Part shown: positions 27,584 through 35,113 of the stretch, one piece after another
Numbering within the stretch: position 1 is the stretch's first letter
Layout: every line of letters begins with the position of its first letter
Source of the DNA: Candidatus Epulonipiscium sp.
GTDB lineage: Bacteria; Bacillota; Clostridia; Lachnospirales; Anaerotignaceae
Assembly: GCA_012519385.1 (NCBI GenBank)
Contig: JAAYQI010000243.1
Coordinates: 1-43,761, forward strand
Length of the DNA: 43,761 nucleotides
Direction: 5' to 3'
Translations under genes and position numbers: made by a program
Notes under the pieces: model-generated
What the model was told of the DNA's origin: nothing
Seen by the model: only the letters and a program-made list of their open reading frames with translations
The model's database searches: none

Positions 27584-28701
27584 GCTTTGTTCACCTCAAG
27601 CTCGCATTCTGTAGTAAACCGATTATTCTTAAACTTGTGTGTCACTTTGGAAACATAGTATTTTTTATCCAGTTCTGCTCCAAAACCAGACACGCTAACC
27701 ACTTTCCCAGGCATTGCCTCTGGAACTCCAATCACTTTCACCTTTCCCTTGTATAATTGATAGGATAATTCGTTGAGCTTTGCCTGTGCCAGTTGTGTAG
27801 CTTTCTCCACAGAATCCACAGAAGGGTCTGTAATTGTTCTAGTAACATATTCTGAAATAACCCTTGCCGCCTTGGCTTCAACTTTTCCGCTATCTACCAA
27901 ACTGTTGTATTTTTCTACCTTTGCCTCAAAGGGCTTGGTTGGGTCTTTTTCGTTATTTCCTCTTACCGTTACACTGGAAACCTGATTTTTCAGTGTTGTC
28001 ATTACTTTAAATTCCAACAGGTAATCATTAATATCAAACTCAAAAAGAGGTTCCTTAGAAAGTTTGCTAAAGGGCATAAAAACCAAAACGCCTATTTCTA
28101 TAAAAAAGCAGTAATCCATTTTTTTTGCAACACGCACTACAAAATGATAGTCACTTTCATTGTGTTGTTCTATGGGCATATTCAATTCTTTATCGGATTT
28201 ATCTAGCTTACTGCTTTCAATTTTAATTACGGCAGAATATTTTTTTATGATGTTTTCCACCGCTTCGCTGAATTTTTTTATACTTGTTTTGGTTTCAGAG
28301 CGAATACTATTCATCATAATTCCCTTGCCATCTAAAGCTTCTATGGTATACAAAATTCCATCATCTTTATCGTAGTCCACATAGATAGAATCAATATAGC
28401 CAGAAAAAACCTGTGTAACTCCGCCTGTACGGTAACCAATATGTAGCTCTATCTTATTCCCTATTTTTAACAAACTTTTCAAATCATCCTTTACCTTAAG
28501 TTTTTTATTGCTTTCAGGAGAAAAGGCATTTGCAATTTGAAAAACGCAACTGCTTGACTCATAATCTGCCGTTAGTTCCACCTTCAAATCTCCGTGGCAA
28601 TACTTTTGGTCAATTTCCTTGTCATTTATTTTAATGGCATAGCAAGGTGCAGTAAATCCGCCATATTTTTTTTCTAAATCTTTTATTTTATATTTTGCCA
28701 A
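27580..28701 (-). CDS. Baseplate hub, phage late control gpD / VgrG N-terminal-like
   Basis: 373 aa; LKIGNKIELHIGYRTGGVTQVFSGYIDSIYVDYDKDDGILYTIEALDGKGIMMNS..., PGKVVSVSGFGAELDKKYYVSKVTHKF. Confidence 0.92.
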   Translation of the reverse strand: MAKYKIKDLEKKYGGFTAPCYAIKINDKEIDQKYCHGDLKVELTADYESSSCVFQIANAFSPESNKKLKVKDDLKSLLKIGNKIELHIGYRTGGVTQVFSGYIDSIYVDYDKDDGILYTIEALDGKGIMMNSIRSETKTSIKKFSEAVENIIKKYSAVIKIESSKLDKSDKELNMPIEQHNESDYHFVVRVAKKMDYCFFIEIGVLVFMPFSKLSKEPLFEFDINDYLLEFKVMTTLKNQVSSVTVRGNNEKDPTKPFEAKVEKYNSLVDSGKVEAKAARVISEYVTRTITDPSVDSVEKATQLAQAKLNELSYQLYKGKVKVIGVPEAMPGKVVSVSGFGAELDKKYYVSKVTHKFKNNRFTTECELEVNKA

Positions 28702-28715
28702 GTTCTCATCCTCCC

Positions 28716-29564
28716 TTAAATAGGGCTGTTGGGTAATGCCTTGCTGTCACTTGAAATGCTAGGTGTTTTCGCTTCGCCTTGTGCTGAAGATGCCTCTTTG
28801 TCCGAGTAGCTGTTAGATTCTTCAATAGAAAGGGTAACTTCTGCACGTATTACTTCCCCAACCTTATTAAATCTTTTATATTCAATGCTAACATCCCTTA
28901 CATATCCCTCAAAATCTACACTACCGTAATTGAAACAAACCAAAGGCGGTGTATTAATTCCTTGAAGAACACGGGTAAGGCATAAAAGCTTTTCCAAATA
29001 TAGCTTTTGCAAGTCCTCTTTACCGTTAAATTTTTGATATACTTTCATCAACCCCATGCCTGCACTCATAAAATCCGTTGCCGAAGAAAGTGCGCTTACA
29101 GCTCCTTTCCCTGCGTCCTTAATTTTATCCAGATAATCTCCCAGAAGCATGGTATCATAAAAAAGCTTCACAGAAAGGGTTCTTGGCGGGGCAGGAATAA
29201 AAGTGCCAAATGTAGCATTATCTGGCTTTAATCCGCCCATACTTTCGCTTTTAAAGTTAGATTTCGATTTAATGGTATAGCTGTTAGGGTTCATCTGAAC
29301 CTTAATCACTTCATTATCTTTGTATCCTGTAAAATTTTCGTTATCCACTCCTGCCGCAGCCATCAAATCATCCTGCTGTGAAAGCAAATCGCCCATATCC
29401 TCGGAGGACAACCCCAAAGAGGAAAGCATATTTCCCATCATGTCGTCGCTTTCTTTAAATTGGCCACCTTTTTTTATGATAATTTGAGCCTTTACAGGTG
29501 CCGCTTCCTCTTGAGAAAGCAAGTCTTTTCCTGCACTTATTAAATCATTCAGCACTGAAATCAC
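28716..29564 (-). CDS. CIS tube initiator / Afp7-like protein (CIS_tube domain, no C-terminal LysM seen)
   Basis: 282 aa; VQMNPNSYTIKSKSNFK...FGTFIPAPPRTLSVKLFYDTMLLGDYLD...LYLEKLLCLTRVLQGINTPPLVCFNYGSVDFEGYVRDVSIEYKRFNKVGEVIRAEVTLSIEE. Confidence 0.88.
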   Translation of the reverse strand: MISVLNDLISAGKDLLSQEEAAPVKAQIIIKKGGQFKESDDMMGNMLSSLGLSSEDMGDLLSQQDDLMAAAGVDNENFTGYKDNEVIKVQMNPNSYTIKSKSNFKSESMGGLKPDNATFGTFIPAPPRTLSVKLFYDTMLLGDYLDKIKDAGKGAVSALSSATDFMSAGMGLMKVYQKFNGKEDLQKLYLEKLLCLTRVLQGINTPPLVCFNYGSVDFEGYVRDVSIEYKRFNKVGEVIRAEVTLSIEESNSYSDKEASSAQGEAKTPSISSDSKALPNSPI

Positions 29565-29572
29565 AACCTTAG

Positions 29573-32500
29573 CTATCTGCCTATTCTTCTTCTCTCACTG
29601 AGCAAAGCCCGTTCCATTTTTTCATAAACCTTCTCATAAATACTGTCAATATCCCTAGTTTCCTCTAAAACTAAGACTTTTTCATTTTTTTCTATGTTCT
29701 CATGGTGCAGTAATTCCAATTTTCGCTTTTCTTCCTCTGCCTGCATTTGTTGCTGTTGGAAAGAAAGCAATTTTTGTGTTATTTTTTCTTCTACCTCAAG
29801 TAAAACACTTTTCTTAATTTGCTCTTCTATCTCTTGTTGGGTTTTTACCTCTTCTGTTTTGGTTCTGTGAATAATTCTGTTTTTTTCTTCTGCTTTTTCA
29901 AAATATTCCGTACTATTTTCTTCCCATGGTTGCTTCTTATGGACTACTCCAATAGGATAACCGCCAACTTCAGGTAAAATTGCAAACGAAGTAGTTTTTA
30001 ATACTCTGCCAGAATCGAAGTGAACACCATTGGAAAACTCCGCTTCTTCCCTGTTTTCCGAAGGGCTTCGATTCACTAGTCCGTTCACAAAGTTATTTCC
30101 GCTTCCAATACTTAGCTTTTTGCTTTCCACTTTTCCCAGAATTTTATTTTCTTCATTTCTAATGGAAAAAAGCCTGTTTTTCTGATAAATCTGTGTCAAA
30201 AGTGGATTTGTAATGGTTTGTGTATGGGTAATTGTATTATAATACTTCCTTTGGGTAATTCCCTTTTCTGCATTGAATATATCTTTATCCCTATTTAATC
30301 GGTGGTAAATAGAAACGGAAGGAAAGAACTTTTCTTGGATTTCGCTTTTCTCTGAGTACATGGACGAACTATTTTCATTTGTAACATATAAGTTTTCTGT
30401 TATTTTTTGATTGATATTATTGGATTCCTTTTGCAAAAACTGCTGAACCTCTTGAAAATTTCCCTTTCTGATAGACAGCATGGAATGGTATTTTTTATTC
30501 ATAACAGAGTACCATTCCGTTAATTTTTCTCTGCCGAAAGGACCATAATAAAAGAGAAAACTGCTTGCCTTCGTTGCATATTCTATCGGCTGTAAAAACC
30601 TTTCCGCAAAAAGCGAATTTGCTTTTTCTCCATTTTCTTCCCTACTTACAACCGTTCGATTTACATTTAATAATTCAAAATTCTGTTTTGTAAAATCGGT
30701 AAATTCAAAGGAATTAGGCTGAAAAATGGTTTGCCTAATGGCAGTTTCATATTTTTTTGTCCACTTTCTTAGAAAATTTAAGTTATTATAAACGGATACT
30801 TTGTTGTCTTTCTGCTCCGTTTTATTATGATGTTCCTGTTGTGTTAAAAACTGTATTTTTCTGTTTTCTAAGTTGTACTCATAAAAGTCTTTGTCGTTTT
30901 GCTGTATATGATATAAATTGCTATCTAATTGCTTATTTATATAAAAATTATTCTTATAATAGTTGCTTAAAAAACTATTCCTATTTTTAAAAACCCCAGT
31001 AATAAACCGTTTTTCATGTCTATCCTCAATGGTTGTTTGATGTAAAACATCGCCCTTTTTCAATTCCTTGCGTTTAAAGAAGTTTTTAACAAAAGAATGA
31101 TTGGACTTGTGAAAGGTTTTATTTTCAAACACAGGGGTGTTTGCTTCCATTCCTTTGTAAAAAAGTTCTCTGAAAGAAATTTGACTCTCACTCCGTGTTT
31201 CTATATGCATAGGCGTTGGATTCATAACATAAAATTCGTTATGAAAGGGTTGCTCACTATAATCATATAGACCATAGGAAATCGCTGTATTTTTAATAAA
31301 GAGTTGATTCCTTTTTATTACATTTTCTATCCCGAAGGGTTTAAGAACGCCATCCTTCTTACTTTCCTGTGTCTTTTCATTTTCTTTGTAAGTAAGCCTA
31401 TGTTCTTGAAAAATATGTTTTGCAACACTAAAATTGAAAAGAGATAGAATATTTTTGCGGTTTCCTTGTTGCAATAGATTTTGGGGGCTGTTTTCTTGTT
31501 TTTTCCAAATATTTTTGATGTAGGAATAGGTGGATTTGTTTGTAAATGCCCAACTATTTAAAATAGAATAATGATTTATGTCCTGTGTATTTTTATAGTT
31601 CAAAAATGCTGCAACCAAATTGCTGACTGTATTTTCAGCTTGTAGCTTTAGGATATTTTGCTTTTGGTTGTAAAATATTTGATTTTGAATAAAATTGAGA
31701 TAGTTCTGTTGAGAATTTCTGTAATACTCTTTTTTTTCTTTTAAACTATTTTTGTGGTGTTGCTGTATCTGTAAACTTTCATGGAATACATAATTTTTAT
31801 CTTCGATAAAAGTTCCTTGAAAGGTATTCGCATCCTGTTGAAAAAAATTCTCCTGAAACGAGGATTTTTTAAAATTCAAATTTAAAATGGGGTACCTATT
31901 ATACACTCTTTGGGAGGCCCAAAAGTTATTTACCTCTTGGTGCTTTTGATACATGGTGTCATTGTGCAAATACTCATATATAAAGGCCTGTTCCAGTTTC
32001 GTATTGTTATAATAATTCCCATATGTCAAGGCTTGTTCTAATTTTGTATGATGAAAATAATTCTCATAAAACAAAGCTTGTTCTAAATTTCTAGGATAAA
32101 CCCTTGAAATTTTATTGTCTATAATCGTTTTATTTTTCTGCTTCAACCAAATATCCCTGTTGAAAGCATGATTTTTAAAATTGCTCTTAGATAGGAAATT
32201 TAAAAAAGAAATTCCAATTTTTGACCTAGTAAAATGATTTCTATTATTTCTATAAAAATTCTGATGTAAACTCGTTGCCTGGGAATAGAGTTCCCTATTA
32301 AACTCTGTAAAATTGCTGTTGCTTTGGGTGTAAACTATGTTTTCGTTATGTAGAATGGAATCTTTGGATGCATTGGAAGGTACAACCCTTTCCTGTTCAG
32401 CCATTATGGAAAAAGTGTTATTTTCCTCAACAGTCCATTTTCCGCTATTCTTTTTCCCAGTAGGTTGCCCTGCAGACAAATGTTCTATGGCTTCTGGTAT

Positions 32501-33157
32501 CGCAGCAAAAACATTGCTTGAATATTGTAAAAAAACATTTGTACTTTTGTTCCAATGATTGGAGTTATATGCATTGCTTTGGTTAATAAAATGATTCTTC
32601 CCTTGTGTAAACTGATGCCTAGGATTAAAAACTTCCGTATGCTCTATTTTATCCAAAGCATAGAAAGCACTTATATTTTTTTTATAAATATTTCTCCAAA
32701 AATTACTTATGGAGTTTTTTTTTAACTCGCTTTCAATAGCATTTATTACATTTTCTATGGCATCCTGATTGCTAAAACTATTTTCGGAAGAAAAAGATTG
32801 AAACAGCTGTGTAACATTGCTGTAGTTGTAGGTATTGGCAGAAACAGAAATATTATTTTTAATTTGTTTTATAATTTCCTGCTTTACGATGTTTTGTGTC
32901 AAGCTTATAGTTCCAGCAGTATTAATACTTCTAAGCTGCCCAAACAAATTCAATAGCGTTTCTAAAAAAACTTCCATTCCGTTGGAATTTTCATTTTTCA
33001 GCACCAAAGAGGCTTTATTTTTTTCTAAAAATTCCTCTTGTATTATGTTTTTGGCCATAATTTTCTTGCTAAAATCTTCCTCTACGGTATGTATTTTTTT
33101 TGTACCCAAAATAGGCTGCATCTGCTTTGTTAAGCCCATATGCTTTATATTTTTCAT
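29573..33157 (-). CDS. 1194-aa Asn/Gln/Phe/Tyr-rich protein of unknown family; syntenic with a tape-measure position
   Basis: Single intact ORF between the tube-like and tube-initiator genes; strongly biased composition; C-terminal coiled coil (TQQEIEEQIKKSVLLEVEEKITQKLLSFQQQQMQAEEEKRKLELL). Confidence 0.85.
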   Translation of the reverse strand: MKNIKHMGLTKQMQPILGTKKIHTVEEDFSKKIMAKNIIQEEFLEKNKASLVLKNENSNGMEVFLETLLNLFGQLRSINTAGTISLTQNIVKQEIIKQIKNNISVSANTYNYSNVTQLFQSFSSENSFSNQDAIENVINAIESELKKNSISNFWRNIYKKNISAFYALDKIEHTEVFNPRHQFTQGKNHFINQSNAYNSNHWNKSTNVFLQYSSNVFAAIPEAIEHLSAGQPTGKKNSGKWTVEENNTFSIMAEQERVVPSNASKDSILHNENIVYTQSNSNFTEFNRELYSQATSLHQNFYRNNRNHFTRSKIGISFLNFLSKSNFKNHAFNRDIWLKQKNKTIIDNKISRVYPRNLEQALFYENYFHHTKLEQALTYGNYYNNTKLEQAFIYEYLHNDTMYQKHQEVNNFWASQRVYNRYPILNLNFKKSSFQENFFQQDANTFQGTFIEDKNYVFHESLQIQQHHKNSLKEKKEYYRNSQQNYLNFIQNQIFYNQKQNILKLQAENTVSNLVAAFLNYKNTQDINHYSILNSWAFTNKSTYSYIKNIWKKQENSPQNLLQQGNRKNILSLFNFSVAKHIFQEHRLTYKENEKTQESKKDGVLKPFGIENVIKRNQLFIKNTAISYGLYDYSEQPFHNEFYVMNPTPMHIETRSESQISFRELFYKGMEANTPVFENKTFHKSNHSFVKNFFKRKELKKGDVLHQTTIEDRHEKRFITGVFKNRNSFLSNYYKNNFYINKQLDSNLYHIQQNDKDFYEYNLENRKIQFLTQQEHHNKTEQKDNKVSVYNNLNFLRKWTKKYETAIRQTIFQPNSFEFTDFTKQNFELLNVNRTVVSREENGEKANSLFAERFLQPIEYATKASSFLFYYGPFGREKLTEWYSVMNKKYHSMLSIRKGNFQEVQQFLQKESNNINQKITENLYVTNENSSSMYSEKSEIQEKFFPSVSIYHRLNRDKDIFNAEKGITQRKYYNTITHTQTITNPLLTQIYQKNRLFSIRNEENKILGKVESKKLSIGSGNNFVNGLVNRSPSENREEAEFSNGVHFDSGRVLKTTSFAILPEVGGYPIGVVHKKQPWEENSTEYFEKAEEKNRIIHRTKTEEVKTQQEIEEQIKKSVLLEVEEKITQKLLSFQQQQMQAEEEKRKLELLHHENIEKNEKVLVLEETRDIDSIYEKVYEKMERALLSERRRIGR
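31952..32086 (-). repeat. Three tandem 45-bp (15-aa) repeats inside the 1194-aa ORF
   Basis: Protein reads LEQALFYENYFHHTK | LEQALTYGNYYNNTK | LEQAFIYEYLHNDTM; units at 32086-32042, 32041-31997, 31996-31952. Confidence 0.85.
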
Positions 33158-33165
33158 ATATTCAC

Positions 33166-33978
33166 CTACAGCTCAATTAATTTTTCCAGCTGTTGCTGTT
33201 TTTCCTGTTCTATCTTCCGTGCCGCTTCCTCTTTTTTTTGGTTCTCTTCCTGAATTTTCTGATTTACCTTGCTGGCTTGTTCCACTGCTGCATTTTTGCT
33301 AGTTCCTTCCTGCTTTAACTTCTTCAATCGTTCCGTATCTTTTTTAATTTGCTCCTGCTCTCTTTCATATTGGGTTCGGGTATCGGTTACAGAGGCATCC
33401 TTTTCTGGAGTTTTCTTCTTTCCCTCAGAGAGCTTTTGGGTATAATTTTTAATTTCTTCCGCCTGAGAAGAACTATTATTAAAATCCATTACGCTAAAAA
33501 GGCCTTTCAAACCTAATTTTACAGCTGCCGAAACACTTTTTAAAGAAGTATAAGAAATGGACATATTCTGAATCAATACCGCCGACTTTGATGCATCTAA
33601 ATCTGAGAGTGTTACGTCTTTGACCATCATACGGCTAGTTTGGTATACGCCCTTAATTTCATTATCCTGACCCTTAATAATCAAAATCATAGCTTTTGCA
33701 TTTGGTATCACATCCAGCACATCCATGGTTCCATAACCTTTTTCTAAATGAAGGGTATTCAGTTCACTATTAGGCTCTTCTACAATATAAGGCTCCAACA
33801 TACCGCCTTCATTTACAGCCATGGTTTTGTTTGTATACAAAGTAATGCCCGAAATTTTTGAAAAACTGAGAACAGACGTACCCAGTATCACAAAATAATT
33901 CATACTGCCAATGGGGTAATCCTGCGAATTGCCGATATTAATCCCCAGTGTAGACAAAAGTGTTTGGGTAAAGCCCAT
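33166..33978 (-). CDS. Second tube-like protein with long charged coiled-coil C-terminal extension
   Basis: N-terminal about 170 aa tube-fold-like (NYFVILGTSVLSFSKISGI...NTLHLEKGYGTMDVLD); C-term QYEREQEQIKKDTERLKKLKQ...KVNQKIQEENQKKEEAARKIEQEKQQQLEKL. Start refined to the ATG at 33978 after AAGGGGGGG. Confidence 0.65.
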   Translation of the reverse strand: MGFTQTLLSTLGINIGNSQDYPIGSMNYFVILGTSVLSFSKISGITLYTNKTMAVNEGGMLEPYIVEEPNSELNTLHLEKGYGTMDVLDVIPNAKAMILIIKGQDNEIKGVYQTSRMMVKDVTLSDLDASKSAVLIQNMSISYTSLKSVSAAVKLGLKGLFSVMDFNNSSSQAEEIKNYTQKLSEGKKKTPEKDASVTDTRTQYEREQEQIKKDTERLKKLKQEGTSKNAAVEQASKVNQKIQEENQKKEEAARKIEQEKQQQLEKLIEL

Positions 33979-33999
33979 GCAGTTTCCCCCCCTTATCAT

Positions 34000-34190
34000 T
34001 TAGTAAACATCAAAAATATTTTTCTTCTTGTTATCTCCATTTACTTTTTCATTGATAGCAGAAATTTCCTTGCACCACCGCAGTCGTTCTTTATGCTCCA
34101 AATTCATTACCTCCTCCTGGGACCAATGGAGGTAGTAAGAGATAAATGCCATTTCTTCATAGAGCTTATCAATGGGATAACTTCTTTTTA
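34000..34190 (-). CDS. DUF6760-like small eCIS protein; no standard start codon, probably expressed by -1 frameshift from the upstream ORF
   Basis: Manual translation of the minus strand: VKRSYPIDKLYEEMAFISYYLHWSQEEVMNLEHKERLRWCKEISAINEKVNGDNKKKNIFDVY*. This YPIDKLYEE.AFI.Y..HW...E.MNLEH.ER.RW pattern is typical of small eCIS-locus proteins. Absent from the supplied ORF track. Confidence 0.75.
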
Positions 34191-34556
34191 CTCCCCCAAA
34201 AAAGGCCAGTTTATTTGGATTTCTTCATTGCAATGAGGGCACACAGTTTTAATTACTGGCGGTTCAATTTGATTTATCTTCTGATATAAATCCTGCAAAA
34301 ATGCAAGGTCTGCCGTAAATAGTTTTTCAATCACTCTAGTATCAATAGCAGGCAGGCTACCTAACTGCGTAACCACCCTTGAAAGCAAAATAATACTGAT
34401 ATATCCAGGATTTTGCTGTACTCTTATATCCTTCATTGGCAATATTTCGTCTGCCGCAGTTGCCAAACGCATTACCCCTTTTTTGTGAAGGTTGCCTTCT
34501 CCATCTACATATCCTTTTGGAAGTTCAAAAGGAAATTCTGTCTGAAATGTACTCAT
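34188..34556 (-). CDS. Tail-assembly-chaperone-like protein with CPHC motif
   Basis: MSTFQTEFPFELPKGYVDGEGNLHKKGVMRLATAADEILPMKD...YISIILLSRVVTQLGSLPAIDTRVIEKLFTADLAFLQDLYQKIN...CPHCNEEIQINWPFLGE. Start refined from 34595 to the ATG at 34556 behind AGGAGG. Confidence 0.75.
   Translation of the reverse strand: MSTFQTEFPFELPKGYVDGEGNLHKKGVMRLATAADEILPMKDIRVQQNPGYISIILLSRVVTQLGSLPAIDTRVIEKLFTADLAFLQDLYQKINQIEPPVIKTVCPHCNEEIQINWPFLGE
34197..34203 (-). promoter_or_regulatory. Putative -1 ribosomal frameshift slippery heptamer T TTT TTG
   Basis: In the zero frame the minus strand reads CCT TTT TTG GGG GAG TAA; slippage by -1 yields TTT TTT GGG GGA GTA AAA AGA AGT TAT CCC, continuing into the DUF6760-like frame. 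Confidence 0.6.
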
Positions 34557-34649
34557 GTTTTCCTCCTGTATACGAATTTGAACAATAAGGGACATCTGTC
34601 CCTTTTACAAATATTGCAAAAGGAACCTACATCCCTCACCTAACTTTTT

Positions 34650-35093
34650 TTAAATTTCTAATCGAATTAACCCTTCATGGGCAAATTCAATACTTTCCAT
34701 TGCTACCTCCGAGCTATTACCTTTGAGTTCTGGGCCTGTATATTTGCATGGCCATGCCCTAAGAATTTGCCACGCTGCAACTACTGCATCTTCATCATTA
34801 AAAAGCTGCACTGTTACAGTTTTTCTTTCCTGTGTAATCTGACCTTTATCAATTTCATCCAGCCATGAAAAAAATTCAACTGCGTCAATTACGCCTCTTT
34901 TAAATACGATGTTGCTATATTTTACAAGACCAGGCTGTTTTCTTGGTGTATTGTCTGCTGCATCACCTTCACGATATTCAACGATATCAAAGGTTGCATC
35001 AAAACCTGTAACCTCGTTAAAGCCTGCTACCATTACACCACCGATTTCTACCTTAAATCGATAACTCTTATATGGATATGCTTCTAAAGCCAT
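34650..35093 (-). CDS. CIS inner tube protein (Afp1/5-like, T4 gp19-like)
   Basis: 147 aa; YRFKVEIGGVMVAGFNEVTGFDATFDIVEYREGDAADNTPRKQPGLVKYSNIVFKRGVID...LRAWPCKYTGPELKGNSSEVAMESIEFAHEGL. Confidence 0.95.
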   Translation of the reverse strand: MALEAYPYKSYRFKVEIGGVMVAGFNEVTGFDATFDIVEYREGDAADNTPRKQPGLVKYSNIVFKRGVIDAVEFFSWLDEIDKGQITQERKTVTVQLFNDEDAVVAAWQILRAWPCKYTGPELKGNSSEVAMESIEFAHEGLIRLEI

Positions 35094-35113
35094 AAATCAT
35101 TTCCCCCTAACTG

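Noticed and set aside
29573-33157. Non-coding or decayed pseudogene because of the AT-rich, low-complexity composition
   Set aside because: A 3.6-kb uninterrupted ORF in operonic register with flanking genes and in-frame repeats is not compatible with decay.
32835-33302. 155-aa plus-strand ORF with hydrophobic stretches
   Set aside because: Antisense across the 1194-aa and second tube-like genes; composition explained by reverse complement of Lys/Asn/Glu codons.
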